Part shown: in pieces, positions 45,939 through 54,643 of the stretch
Position numbering within the stretch: the stretch's first letter is position 1
How the letters are laid out: each line of letters starts with the position of its first letter
Source: Georhizobium profundi
Lineage (GTDB): Bacteria > Pseudomonadota > Alphaproteobacteria > Rhizobiales > Rhizobiaceae
Length of the DNA: 64,000 nt
Direction of reading: 5' to 3'
Assembly: GCF_003952725.1 (NCBI RefSeq)
Contig: NZ_CP032509.1
Coordinates: 4,178,001 to 4,242,000 of the forward strand
Position numbers and translations under genes: made by a program
The notes under the pieces: model-generated
Told to the model about the DNA's origin: nothing
Database searches by the model: none
Seen by the model: only the letters and a program-made list of their open reading frames with translations

Positions 45939-47075
45939 TTGAGCAGACTTGCACCCGAACTCGGCATCGATGGCGTCAAACTCGCCGCCATCTGCAGAGA
46001 GCATCGAATCCCGTATCCGGGATCTGGCTACTGGTCCCGGATTTCCATGGGACGGGATGCAGAGCTTCCACCGCTGCCGGAGATCGACGGGGAAGACCCG
46101 CTGATCACCATAGCGCCAAAGCCCCCAAAGCGTCCGCGCGCACCTGAAGCCATCAGCCCTCTTGCCCAAGTGAATGAGGCAACCGGCGATGAAAGCGCCT
46201 CACCCGTTGCGCCACAGGAAGCCCAGAGCAAGACGCCCTCACCCGCTTCGATGGTCAAGGACAGGCTCGTCAAACCGCATCCGCTGATCGCCGGCTGGAT
46301 CGCGGACCATGAACGCAGGCGCCGCGAGGCAAAGACCAATCGCGACCCCTGGAGCTACCGAACCGCTCCGGAACCTCACACAGATCTCGATCGCCGGAGG
46401 TTCAGGATTCTCGATGCCCTATTCCGCGCGCTTGAGGCCCGCGGCGCAAAAGTGTCGGAGTCCGCCCAGGGACAGTTGTCCGTCACCATCGACGGTCAAA
46501 CGATCGAGTTTCAGGTGCGGGAGAAGGCCAGGCAGGTGAAGGTGGTGGAGGGCGAAGGCCGATCCGCCTACACCCGCACAAAGCTCGTCGGGACCGGCAA
46601 GCTGACATTCGCGATCAAGACCTATCTGCGCGGCCGTCACAATGAAGAGCGCCTGGAGACCGACAAGAAGCCGCTGGAGACCCAACTGCCAGCAATCATC
46701 GACCGGCTTTTCGAAGGCGCTGTTATCCTGAAGGACTGGGAGGAAGAGCGCGCGCGCGAGCATCAACGCTATGAGGCGGAGCGCAAACGTCGCGCCGAAC
46801 TGCAACGAGTCGCTGAAGAGAACGAGAAGCGTCAGGCCAAGCTCGCCGAGCTTGCCGGTAATTGGCAAACCGCTCAGACGATGCGAGCCTTCATCGAAGC
46901 TGTAAAGGCTGTGCCCCATGACGCCAATGCAACGATCGCCGACAAAAGCGTTGCGGATTGGCTGACCTGGGCTGAAGAGACAGCCGACAGTCTGGACGTT
47001 TCCGGGGGCGGCCCGCAGCGGCTGTTCGAGGTGCTTGGCACGGTTAAGGCCGCGCGTTCGGCCTGGTCTGTCTGA
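45939..47075 (+). CDS. Unknown protein with N-terminal 'RELYxLV'-type domain and coiled coil
   Basis: The product is 378 residues from the TTG at 45939. The N-terminal part (LAPELGIDGVKLAAICREHR, then IPYPGSGYW) looks like a helix-turn-helix-type module seen in a family of accessory-element proteins. A Pro-rich linker follows, then a beta-rich domain (about 150-240) and a charged coiled coil (WEEERAREHQRYEAERKRR). I know no function. In-frame sequence upstream extends the conserved N-terminal domain, so the chosen start may be too short. A strong terminator follows 24 bases after the stop. Confidence 0.65.
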   Translation: MSRLAPELGIDGVKLAAICREHRIPYPGSGYWSRISMGRDAELPPLPEIDGEDPLITIAPKPPKRPRAPEAISPLAQVNEATGDESASPVAPQEAQSKTPSPASMVKDRLVKPHPLIAGWIADHERRRREAKTNRDPWSYRTAPEPHTDLDRRRFRILDALFRALEARGAKVSESAQGQLSVTIDGQTIEFQVREKARQVKVVEGEGRSAYTRTKLVGTGKLTFAIKTYLRGRHNEERLETDKKPLETQLPAIIDRLFEGAVILKDWEEERAREHQRYEAERKRRAELQRVAEENEKRQAKLAELAGNWQTAQTMRAFIEAVKAVPHDANATIADKSVADWLTWAEETADSLDVSGGGPQRLFEVLGTVKAARSAWSV

Positions 47076-47098
47076 CATAAGACCAAAGTCCTGAACGC

Positions 47099-47124
47099 AA
47101 AAAGCCGCCCGGAGGCGGCTTTTT
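47099..47124 (+). terminator. Rho-independent terminator
   Basis: A perfect 6-bp stem GCCGCC (47104-47109) and GGCGGC (47114-47119) with the loop CGGA is followed by five T residues and preceded by five A residues. This is a classic bidirectional terminator placed right after the preceding gene. Confidence 0.9.
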
Positions 47125-48266
47125 GGTGTGATCAGATTTGAATTGTGAGTGTTTTATGTTGGAATTGGTTGCGGGGGCTGGATACCAGCGTTGTCGATGA
47201 GCTTGAGCTGGCATTGCATTGAGCGCCGGACCCACAGTACTACCGCCGTTCTTGGCTAGGAGCAGTCAGTCTCGTTGTCTAGAACCAACTCGTCATTACC
47301 GGCTGCTAGTCCCCGCTTTTGCGGCGATGATCCTTTACAGCGGATAAATTGAAGATCAGTTCGTCAAGATCAAGCCATCAGGCGGGCTTTCCGCGACTAG
47401 CTCCGAGACCTTCAACACGCCAGTTCTCGTTCGCTTAATGGTGGGGATGCGGCCGGCATTTCGCCAATGCCGCCGCGGACGCCTTGGTGGCGGCCGCGCG
47501 CCCTCTACCAGCATATATTGCAGAACGTCTCCCAGTTTTTGGCCAGTCAATTCTGCTGACGAGGCAATCTCCTTCATCCAGTTTACGACCTTGATTCACA
47601 AATTCAACGAGGCTGCGCCAACTGGTGAGCGAGACCCACATTTATCCGATTGCGAGGCAATCCACCCCATCAGCGGAAAAAAACTACTTCGGCCTACACA
47701 CGGAATGCCAGATGTGCTAAGCCTCCCCCATCCCATAAAATTGGGTGGATATTTGAAACCGACAGCATCGGCTGTCCCGCTTTGCGGAACTTCGGTTGGT
47801 TTCATTACCTGGCAATTGCGCCAGGATGTATCCACCGAAGTTGCCGCCGCCGTGATTTACACGGGGTAACGCCGAAGGCTGTCCTTGATTTAACGGACGG
47901 AGCAAAATTTGAAGAGGCATTTTCAAAACCCACTTCACGCCATCAATCGCTCGGACGTGTTCAACCCGTACGGGTCTGGGCCAGTTCCGGAGGCCATGCC
48001 TTCGATTGATGCAGCTTCAAAAGGGCCATTGAATACATCCAGGAAGCTTTTGCTGAAGGCTGAAATCTCACGCAGGACTGCGGAGAGCGTCTGCGGTTAC
48101 GCGGACTTATTCGGCTCAGGCACCGCCAAGATCCTCCCGTGCGGAACTCGGCTTGGGATGAAGGTCGCCAATGAACGCGATCGACATCTGATAGGGCAGC
48201 AATTTTCAGAATTATTCGAGGAAGATATCTCGGTATTTGAGCGATAACCATATTAGGCGTGCAGAA
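47125..48266. other. About 1.1 kb with only weak coding signals
   Basis: Several short frames overlap on both strands and none belongs to a family that I know. The best candidate is a plus-strand frame ending at 48247 (listed separately). The remainder may be decayed DNA between two acquired segments. No repeat or hairpin with a T-run was noticed. Confidence 0.35.
47996..48247 (+). CDS. Possible small protein, unknown
   Basis: This is a possible 83-residue protein from the ATG at 47996 (a longer form from a TTG at 47909 is 112 residues). It is rich in charged residues at the end (ANERDRHLIGQQFSELFEEDI) and has no known motif. It lies 19 bases before the 55-residue gene and in the same direction as the RF3-like operon, so it could be its first gene. 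Support is weak. Confidence 0.3.
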   Translation: MPSIDAASKGPLNTSRKLLLKAEISRRTAESVCGYADLFGSGTAKILPCGTRLGMKVANERDRHLIGQQFSELFEEDISVFER

Positions 48267-48434
48267 ATGGATACGAAGAAGGACGTTAACCGGCTACTCA
48301 GCCGAATGGTCGTTGGAAAGCCGGATCTCACTTTGAGTGATGTTCGGCGCTTAGTTCCTCAACTCCGTTTGGAGGACGATGAGGCGCTCAAAGCCAAGCT
48401 GGCATCGATCAAAGGCCAGTCCAGGCGACCGTGA
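48267..48434 (+). CDS. Small unknown protein upstream of the RF3-like gene
   Basis: This is a 55-residue charged, helical protein (MDTKKDVNRLLSRMVVG start). It has no recognised family. It precedes the RF3-like gene by 42 bases in the same direction. AGGAG lies just before the RF3-like start, so both are likely on one transcript. It may be a small accessory or regulatory protein of this unusual operon. Confidence 0.5.
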   Translation: MDTKKDVNRLLSRMVVGKPDLTLSDVRRLVPQLRLEDDEALKAKLASIKGQSRRP

Positions 48435-48476
48435 GAGTTCCAAGCATCACACCTTATTTTTAAAGGAGCTTGGACG

Positions 48477-50099
48477 ATGAAGACTTTACGTACTGAATAT
48501 TATTCCGACACCTCAGTAGAGGTGAGCGCGGAAAGCAGGCGCACGTTCGCCATCATCTCCCACCCCGACGCGGGCAAGACCACGATTACGGAGAAGCTGT
48601 TGCATGCGAGTGGCGCGATTCGCCTGGCTGGCCAGGTGAAGGCGCGTGGAGAGCGTCGGCGTACGCAATCTGATTGGATGGAAATCGAGCAAGCGCGGGG
48701 GATTTCCATTTCGAGTTCGGTGATGACATTTGACTGCCGAAACCTGACCTACAACCTTCTGGATACACCAGGGCACCAAGACTTCTCAGAGGATACCTAT
48801 CGGACGCTCACTGCCGTGGATTCCGTCATCATGGTAATCGACGCCGCGAAGGGTATCGAAGCTCAGACATTGAAGCTTTTCGAAGTCTGTCGTCTGCGCG
48901 ACATCCCGATCATCACCTTCATCAACAAATGCGACCGGGACAGCCGCGACCTCTTCGGTCTGTTAGACGAAATCGAGAGCACCTTGGCGCTGGAAGTCGC
49001 GCCGATCAACTGGCCTGTTGGTACGGGTAGTTTTTTCCACGGGTGTTATAATTTCAGAACGAATGTCTTTTCCAACTCCAGCATCGGCCGCGGCGCTCCT
49101 CATGATGCAGAGGTTCTCTGCGACGATATCAGAGACCGACGCTTCAAAGATTGCGTGATGCCGTCGGTCTACGATGAGTTTGTTGAAGAGGCCACATTGG
49201 CGTCCAGCGAATACGCTGAACTACAGCTCGATGCCTATCTTGAAGGGTATCAAACGCCGGTCATTTTCGGAAGCGGACTGAAAGACTACGGTATTCGTGA
49301 TCTTCTCGATCTTTTGGGAGAAATTGCTCCATCGCCGCGCATACAGCCCGCCGAGCCTGCACCCGTCAGCCCGGAAGATGACGATGTGACAGGTTTCGTC
49401 TTCAAGGTGCAGGCGAATATGGATCCCAAGCACCGCGACCGGATCGCATTTCTCAGAATCTGCTCGGGCTCCTTCCTGCGGGGCATGAAGCTTCGCCATT
49501 CACGAACAGGAAAATCCCTGTCGGTTCACAACCCAATCTTTTTCTTTGCGCAGGACCGTGAACTGGCCGATCACGCCGCGCCAGGCGACATCATCGGCAT
49601 TCCCAATCACGGGACCATTCAGGTTGGCGATGCTTTTACGTCGGGTCGAGAAGTCCGATTCACCGGCATTCCCAACTTCGCCCCGGAGATACTTTGTCGG
49701 GTGCGGCTGAAGGATCCGATGAAGGCCAAGCAGATGCGCAAGGCGCTTGAAGATCTATCGGATGAAGGGGTCGCACAGCTCTTCCGGCCCGTCATCGGCG
49801 GGCAATGGATCGTCGGCGTCGTCGGTCAGCTTCAACTTGACGTGCTGACATCTCGCATTGCGGTTGAATACGGCATCAATGTTGAGTTTGAGTTGGCACC
49901 GTTCAACACTGTCCGCTGGGTGACGTCTGAAAGCGAAAACGCCTTACAGGACTTCCTGTCGCGAAACCGAAGTGCTTTCGCCGAAGATCGGAATGATGCG
50001 CCTGTCCTCCTGGTCCGCAATCTGTGGGAACTTGATCGTCAAAAGACTGAATGGCCCATGATCAGCTTCTCGCGAACAAGCGAGCGCTCTTCGTCATGA
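48477..50099 (+). CDS. prfC: Peptide chain release factor 3 (RF3), accessory copy
   Basis: This is a 540-residue translational GTPase with the RF3 layout. It has G1 SHPDAGKTT, G3 DTPGHQDF and G4 NKCD, the RF3-typical INWPVGTGSFF block, and a C-terminal RF3 domain (VVGQLQLDVLTSRI). RF3 recycles RF1 and RF2 after termination and also takes part in quality control. All GTPase motifs are intact. It is unusual in sharing an ATGA overlap with a GroEL-like gene. AAGGAGC lies a few bases before the ATG. A housekeeping copy may exist elsewhere in the genome. Confidence 0.92.
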   Translation: MKTLRTEYYSDTSVEVSAESRRTFAIISHPDAGKTTITEKLLHASGAIRLAGQVKARGERRRTQSDWMEIEQARGISISSSVMTFDCRNLTYNLLDTPGHQDFSEDTYRTLTAVDSVIMVIDAAKGIEAQTLKLFEVCRLRDIPIITFINKCDRDSRDLFGLLDEIESTLALEVAPINWPVGTGSFFHGCYNFRTNVFSNSSIGRGAPHDAEVLCDDIRDRRFKDCVMPSVYDEFVEEATLASSEYAELQLDAYLEGYQTPVIFGSGLKDYGIRDLLDLLGEIAPSPRIQPAEPAPVSPEDDDVTGFVFKVQANMDPKHRDRIAFLRICSGSFLRGMKLRHSRTGKSLSVHNPIFFFAQDRELADHAAPGDIIGIPNHGTIQVGDAFTSGREVRFTGIPNFAPEILCRVRLKDPMKAKQMRKALEDLSDEGVAQLFRPVIGGQWIVGVVGQLQLDVLTSRIAVEYGINVEFELAPFNTVRWVTSESENALQDFLSRNRSAFAEDRNDAPVLLVRNLWELDRQKTEWPMISFSRTSERSSS

Positions 50100-51649
50100 C
50101 GGTCAGGATTGATCAGGGGTTTGATGTGCGCAGACGTCTGCGCGATGGCGCCATGCAATGTGCGGATGCAGTCGGCGTCGCGTTTGGACCTAAAGGCCGG
50201 TTGATGATGATCGATCAGGAGCCAGGGCCACTCGCCACCAAGTCTGGTTTCGAGATCGCTCAGGCGCTTCAACTTCCAAACCCAACGGAGAATGTCGGTG
50301 CTGCGCTTATGGCTCAAGTAGCCGAGCATATGGAACGAAACCTTGGCGACGGCACATCGACGGCAGTGCTGCTGGCCGAGGCTCTGATGCGTGCAACAGT
50401 CAAACGAAACACCATGGACAACGATCCGGTCGCACTCGGCCGTGCGATCCGGGATGCATGCGGTGTGGTCGATACGAAGCTGCTGGAGATGAGCCGTCCC
50501 ATAGAAAGGGACGACGAGTTATTCAACGTCGCATATGTGGCAGTTCATGGAGACGAAGCTCTGGCGCTCAGCGCCACGGAGATGTTCATGGCCGCGCGTG
50601 CCACATCTTCGGGCTCTTCCCGCTTATCGCCAGGGCTTCCGAACAGTGGCGCTTCAGCGTCCTTGTCGGTCGAGCTTATGGACATTCATCATGTCGCTCT
50701 CAAGAATGACCCAACTGAACCCTGCCGACTGTGCGAGCCGCTGATATTGTTATTGTCCTCGTCCGTCAGTCATGAGGGCATTCTCTTCCCTTACATTCGT
50801 CATGCACAGTCGCTGAGACGTCCGCTTCTGGTGCTTACACCCAATATCGACCCAGCGTTGCGCAGTTCTGTCGAGAGATACAGAGCGGCTTTTTCCGCAG
50901 AAATTGCTTTTGCATGTTTAGCAGGAAACGAACGGCAGCGATCGGTTTGGCTCAGGGAAATAGCTGCATTGACTGGCGGAACGCCGGCTGACCGAGAAGC
51001 TGTCGTCGCCAATGACATTGACGCGTTGGGAGGATGCCACACGGCTGTATTGACCCGAGATACGCTCCGGATCGTTCAAGCACCGTCGGGAGCGTTGACG
51101 GCGGGTCCCATACAACACCGATTTGTCGCTCTAGGCAGGCGAGGAGAAGGCACTCGTCACGACGTTTCATCGGAAACAGAGGTCGACGAAGGGACGCCCG
51201 ACAGAGAGCGCAAACGACGCTTGAGCGAGGCGGTTTCTTCGGTGAACGCGGCTAGCCAACATGGCGTGCTGGTCGGGGGCGGCAGCAGTCTATTGCAAGC
51301 AATCGATGGCTTGCGCGATTTCGGCGAGACGACCCCAGAGCAGAAACTCGGACGTGAGATCGTGTCGGAAGCGCTGCGCGCGCCGGCAACGCGACTGATT
51401 GATAACGCCAGTCAAAATGGGCGGTCCACCGTTGATGCCCTGCTCGGCGACTTTCAGACGAATTGCGGGTTCGATGCTAGCTCGGGCATCGTCACCGACT
51501 TGCTCAAATTGGGGGTCCTCGACGCGACAGACGTCGTGAGGGCGGCACTTTCGAGCGCTTCTTCAATCGCCGGACTGATGTCTCTCACCGAAACACTGGT
51601 CCTGCAAGAAGCCGAGCACCATTCAAAAGTGACGTATTTTCGATTGTGA
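50096..51649 (+). CDS. Highly divergent GroEL-like chaperonin
   Basis: This is a 517-residue protein, recognisable as group I chaperonin by ADAVGVAFGPKGRLMMID (residues 23-40), NVGAALMAQVA, GDGTSTAVLLAEAL (84-97) and GVLVGGGSSLL in the second equatorial part. The middle (apical) region is barely alignable. GroEL Asp52 is replaced by Ser50 (TKSG) and Asp398 by Glu378 (RRLSEAV), while Asp87 is kept as Asp85. The C-terminal GGM tail is absent. The ATG overlaps the RF3 stop as ATGA. No groES is nearby. An ordinary folding cycle is doubtful, and a specialised or NTP-sensing role is more likely. Confidence 0.85.
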   Translation: MTVRIDQGFDVRRRLRDGAMQCADAVGVAFGPKGRLMMIDQEPGPLATKSGFEIAQALQLPNPTENVGAALMAQVAEHMERNLGDGTSTAVLLAEALMRATVKRNTMDNDPVALGRAIRDACGVVDTKLLEMSRPIERDDELFNVAYVAVHGDEALALSATEMFMAARATSSGSSRLSPGLPNSGASASLSVELMDIHHVALKNDPTEPCRLCEPLILLLSSSVSHEGILFPYIRHAQSLRRPLLVLTPNIDPALRSSVERYRAAFSAEIAFACLAGNERQRSVWLREIAALTGGTPADREAVVANDIDALGGCHTAVLTRDTLRIVQAPSGALTAGPIQHRFVALGRRGEGTRHDVSSETEVDEGTPDRERKRRLSEAVSSVNAASQHGVLVGGGSSLLQAIDGLRDFGETTPEQKLGREIVSEALRAPATRLIDNASQNGRSTVDALLGDFQTNCGFDASSGIVTDLLKLGVLDATDVVRAALSSASSIAGLMSLTETLVLQEAEHHSKVTYFRL

Positions 51650-51691
51650 CGATTATTTGCGAGTGATTTTCATGAAGAGAAAGAGCAGCGG

Positions 51692-52297
51692 ATGCCAACA
51701 ACGGCCATCAAGAAAACCCAACCGACAGTGCGTCGCGTCGACATTACCTTTATGCGTTATCGCATTATCGCCGGACCCGCCGGCGATAGCTTCAAGGCCT
51801 TGGCCTATATCGGATCAGAGCGCGTCGCCACGTCCGAAGGATGCACCGCTCAAGAAGCGACCGAAGATCTGAAAACTAATTTGGCGGCGCGTGACGCGGA
51901 GATGCGTGCTTCCAGGGTCGATGGCGTGCCTCAGGCTCAAGAGTATTTCGAAGCGCTGGCGATCATCGGCATGCGCGAAGTGATGCTGGTTGAGCCTGCG
52001 CTGAGGTTTCACGCAGGATCTGAAGGCGAGACCACCACATTTCCGGACATGGCCCGCGCGCTTGGTGTTGGACAGGAGGATATTGTTCAAAAGTACATCG
52101 ATCTTGGCCGACGCGTTGGTCGTGAACTCGAATTTCAGCCGAGCGACAAGCGATTTTCCCAGCGTTACGAAGCGATCCTGGCACTGGCGTCGGCCGAAAG
52201 TGATGCCAACGGTCGATTGATCGGCATCAGATTGCGCCCGCAGTTCCGTGATGGCCTGGCATCGTTCGAAAGCAAGCGGAAGATCTTCCGTCTCTAG
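51692..52297 (+). CDS. Unknown protein in the RF3-chaperonin operon
   Basis: This is a 201-residue soluble protein that I do not recognise. The N-terminal 70 residues look like an alpha/beta module (FMRYRIIAGPAGDSFKALAY). The rest contains a helix-turn-helix-like stretch (FPDMARALGVGQEDIVQKYI) and basic helices. It lies 42 bases after the chaperonin-like gene and 26 before the macro-domain gene in the same direction. It is likely part of the same operon. Confidence 0.65.
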   Translation: MPTTAIKKTQPTVRRVDITFMRYRIIAGPAGDSFKALAYIGSERVATSEGCTAQEATEDLKTNLAARDAEMRASRVDGVPQAQEYFEALAIIGMREVMLVEPALRFHAGSEGETTTFPDMARALGVGQEDIVQKYIDLGRRVGRELEFQPSDKRFSQRYEAILALASAESDANGRLIGIRLRPQFRDGLASFESKRKIFRL

Positions 52298-52323
52298 ACG
52301 CCAGGCAAATTGGAGAAGCAGAT

Positions 52324-52887
52324 ATGAAGCTGTTGGTAGAAGGCGTCACCCTGCAATGTGTCCAAGGCGACATAACCCGGCAATCCGATATCTCTGCGAT
52401 TGTGAACGCCGCGAACGCACAACTCGCACCCGGCGGCGGCGTCGCGGGAGCGATCCATGCAGCTGCCGGATCGGGTTTAGCCAAGGCGTGCCGAGCACTT
52501 GCTCCAATTCATCCGGGGCAGGCGGTAATCACAAAAGGTTATCGCCTGGAGAATGACTACATTATTCATTGTCTGGGGCCGGTATTCGGCCGTGACGAAC
52601 CAGCTGATGAGCTTCTCGCCAACTGCTATAAGGAAGCTCTCGCTCTGGCGGATCAACACCGCATTGCGTCCGTGGCGTTTCCGGCGATCGCAACGGGGGC
52701 TTTTGGTTATCCGTTCGAAGCAGCTGCTGAAGTTGCGTCGGTTGCCGTGGTCGACGCTTCGCTTAGGCTAAAACATGTTCGCCACGTGCGGTTTGTATTT
52801 CATGAACCCACTGGAATGAATGTTTTTCCAAAGTACCTCATAAGGGCAGTAGCTCGATTGAATGAGGCGAAGTTTGCTGAAACCTAA
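52324..52887 (+). CDS. Macro-domain protein (O-acetyl-ADP-ribose deacetylase-like)
   Basis: This is a 187-residue single macro domain. It has QGDITRQSDISAIVNAANAQ split as QGDIT and IVNAANAQL, the glycine-rich GGGVAGAIHAAAG, and ATGAFGYPFEAAAE. Macro domains bind ADP-ribose and often remove it from proteins or nucleic acids. GGAG lies 8 bases before the ATG. Its place at the end of the RF3-GroEL-like operon suggests reversal of an ADP-ribose-type signal. It also fits with other NAD-linked genes in the window, but no ADP-ribosyltransferase was recognised. Confidence 0.92.
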   Translation: MKLLVEGVTLQCVQGDITRQSDISAIVNAANAQLAPGGGVAGAIHAAAGSGLAKACRALAPIHPGQAVITKGYRLENDYIIHCLGPVFGRDEPADELLANCYKEALALADQHRIASVAFPAIATGAFGYPFEAAAEVASVAVVDASLRLKHVRHVRFVFHEPTGMNVFPKYLIRAVARLNEAKFAET

Positions 52888-52970
52888 GTGGTTCGACCGC
52901 ATGCTTCACATCCCAAATGCTTCGCGCGGTCTGGAAATGACCTGGGTTCGCGCAATTCTGATGTTGGTGA

Positions 52971-52992
52971 GCGGCAGCCTGGTGGCTGCCGC
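52971..52992 (+). terminator. Strong hairpin between convergent genes
   Basis: A perfect 9-bp stem GCGGCAGCC / GGCTGCCGC closes the tetraloop TGGT. It lies between the ends of the macro-domain gene (+) and the carboxypeptidase gene (-). No T-run follows on either strand, so it may slow or process transcripts rather than terminate on its own. The other 180 bases of this gap show nothing. Confidence 0.5.
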
Positions 52993-53088
52993 CATCGAAA
53001 CATTGATTTCATGCGTCGCGGATGGGGGTTGAGTGTTCTGACCGTGAACTGTGCTCAAAGAGACTTCATCAACCTTTCAGACAAAAGT

Positions 53089-54369
53089 TCATTGCTCTGT
53101 CGCCCAACAGGCGAAGCCAAGTGATTTTAGTCTTCCGCAAGTCTCCCAAGCATCCGTCTTGCCTGTAAAGCCACCCAATCGAGCACGGTAGACTGAAGTC
53201 CCATCTTGGTCATGGCGAACTGCAAAATGCGTTTTGGCTTCAAGATAAACGCCGGCTGCTCCTTTGGCCCGCCGCAAAAGATCAAGCGCACCGCTTTCGC
53301 TAGGCGTGGCACCAATCTGCACGACCCAGTCGCTGTGTTGCTGATCGCCTGATGTTGAGGCAGTGGTGATCGTATCAACATCACTCATAGACGTGTCGAG
53401 CGCAGCGACTTCAACGTTGGCCGAGGCTGTCGTCGTGGCCTGTCTAAACGATGGGATCGGACCTTGGATGGGGAGTGATGTGGCAACTCTGGCGACGCCG
53501 CCCGTGACGGTTCTCGCGATCAGGAGGCCCGACCCGGAACTCGACGCTTGAGGCAGATACTCAGCAATCAGTTTGCGCATATGCGCATCGCGGCTGGCCC
53601 CAGTGCGCCCACCCATAACAACGGCCACAATGCGTTTCCCATTATGGTCCACTGAGCTGACCAAATTGAAGCCCGAGGCGTTGATAAACCCGGTCTTGAT
53701 ACCGTCGACGCCTTGCACTGACCCGATCAATCGATTGTGGCTGCCGAATACCTGGCCGCCATACCGAAATGATCGAGTTTGAAAGAGGCTGTAGTGGTGC
53801 GGGAAGTGCTCTTTCAAGGCGAGTCCGAGACGGGCCATGTCATGTGCGGTTGTTACCTGTCGCGAGTCTGGCAATCCGTGGGCATTCTTGAAAACTGTTG
53901 AGGACATTCCCAGTGATTTGGCCTTGGCTGTGGCCAATCGCGCAAATCCGTCTTCTGAACCGCCCAGAAACTCGCCAAGTGCAGTGGCTGCATCGTTCGC
54001 CGACTTGGTCACGAGCGCTTGCATAATCTGACCGACGGTAATGACCGATCCAACTCTGAGACCAAGTTTTGAAGGAGGTTCCGACGCTGCATGTCTGGAT
54101 ATAGGAACCTGATCCGTGACCGCAATTTGGCCCGCGTCAAGGGCTTCGAACGTTAGATATAACGTCATCATTTTAGTGAGAGAGGCAGGATATCGGCGTT
54201 CTTGAGCGCGATCTGCGTAGAGCACGTCTCCGGTTCGTGCATCAACGACAATGCCGGCATATTTCGCATTGGCGAGCGTGGGTCCCGGAAGCACGACTGC
54301 AAAAACAAAAAGAAATCCAACAAGCGACCATCTGAGTAAAAGTGATGAGAAATAGTACAAATTAGTCAT
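53089..54369 (-). CDS. D-alanyl-D-alanine carboxypeptidase with SPOR domain (PBP5/DacA-type)
   Basis: This is a 426-residue exported serine carboxypeptidase. A signal peptide or membrane anchor spans residues 8-34. The active-site SLTK (Ser63, Lys66), SAN and KTG motifs are all present. The C-terminal 75 residues form a SPOR peptidoglycan-binding domain (DWVVQIGATPS start). It trims the terminal D-Ala from peptidoglycan in the periplasm. This architecture is common in Rhizobiales. The gene stands alone between two likely acquired segments. Confidence 0.92.
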   Translation of the reverse strand: MTNLYYFSSLLLRWSLVGFLFVFAVVLPGPTLANAKYAGIVVDARTGDVLYADRAQERRYPASLTKMMTLYLTFEALDAGQIAVTDQVPISRHAASEPPSKLGLRVGSVITVGQIMQALVTKSANDAATALGEFLGGSEDGFARLATAKAKSLGMSSTVFKNAHGLPDSRQVTTAHDMARLGLALKEHFPHHYSLFQTRSFRYGGQVFGSHNRLIGSVQGVDGIKTGFINASGFNLVSSVDHNGKRIVAVVMGGRTGASRDAHMRKLIAEYLPQASSSGSGLLIARTVTGGVARVATSLPIQGPIPSFRQATTTASANVEVAALDTSMSDVDTITTASTSGDQQHSDWVVQIGATPSESGALDLLRRAKGAAGVYLEAKTHFAVRHDQDGTSVYRARLGGFTGKTDAWETCGRLKSLGFACWATEQ

Positions 54370-54475
54370 TACTAAATTCCGTCTATAAATTTATCTTTTG
54401 TTTATCCGACTATGTCTAACCAAAAGTTAATCGCAGCCGTCTTGACCCAACTGTCGCTTTGGAAAGGGTTGCTTC

Positions 54476-54589
54476 GACGCTTATCGCCACGTGTTCGACT
54501 ACGTCGAGATGTTCTACAACCCGAAGCGCAAGCACGTCAGGAACGGGATGCTGTCACCCGCGGAATTCGAGCGGCAGCAGGAAATCTAA
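54476..54589 (+). pseudogene. IS3-family OrfB C-terminal fragment
   Basis: These 37 codons read DAYRHVFDYVEMFYNPKRKH then VRNGMLSPAEFERQQEI and stop. This is the characteristic C terminus of IS3-group transposases. No upstream part of the transposase is present. It is a remnant of an insertion next to the methyltransferase gene. Confidence 0.8.
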
Positions 54590-54643
54590 CCCGAGTGTGT
54601 CCACGAAACTCCGGGCTATTCACTGCTTGACCACCAGTCGTAA

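Noticed and set aside
48477..50099. Housekeeping prfC in a chromosomal context
   Set aside because: The coupling to a divergent chaperonin-like gene, the macro-domain gene and nearby IS remnants argue for an accessory copy; this cannot be settled without the rest of the genome.
52888..53088. Possible small gene after the macro-domain gene
   Set aside because: The frame has no start with a ribosome site and contains the 9-bp hairpin; a noncoding 3' region is more likely.
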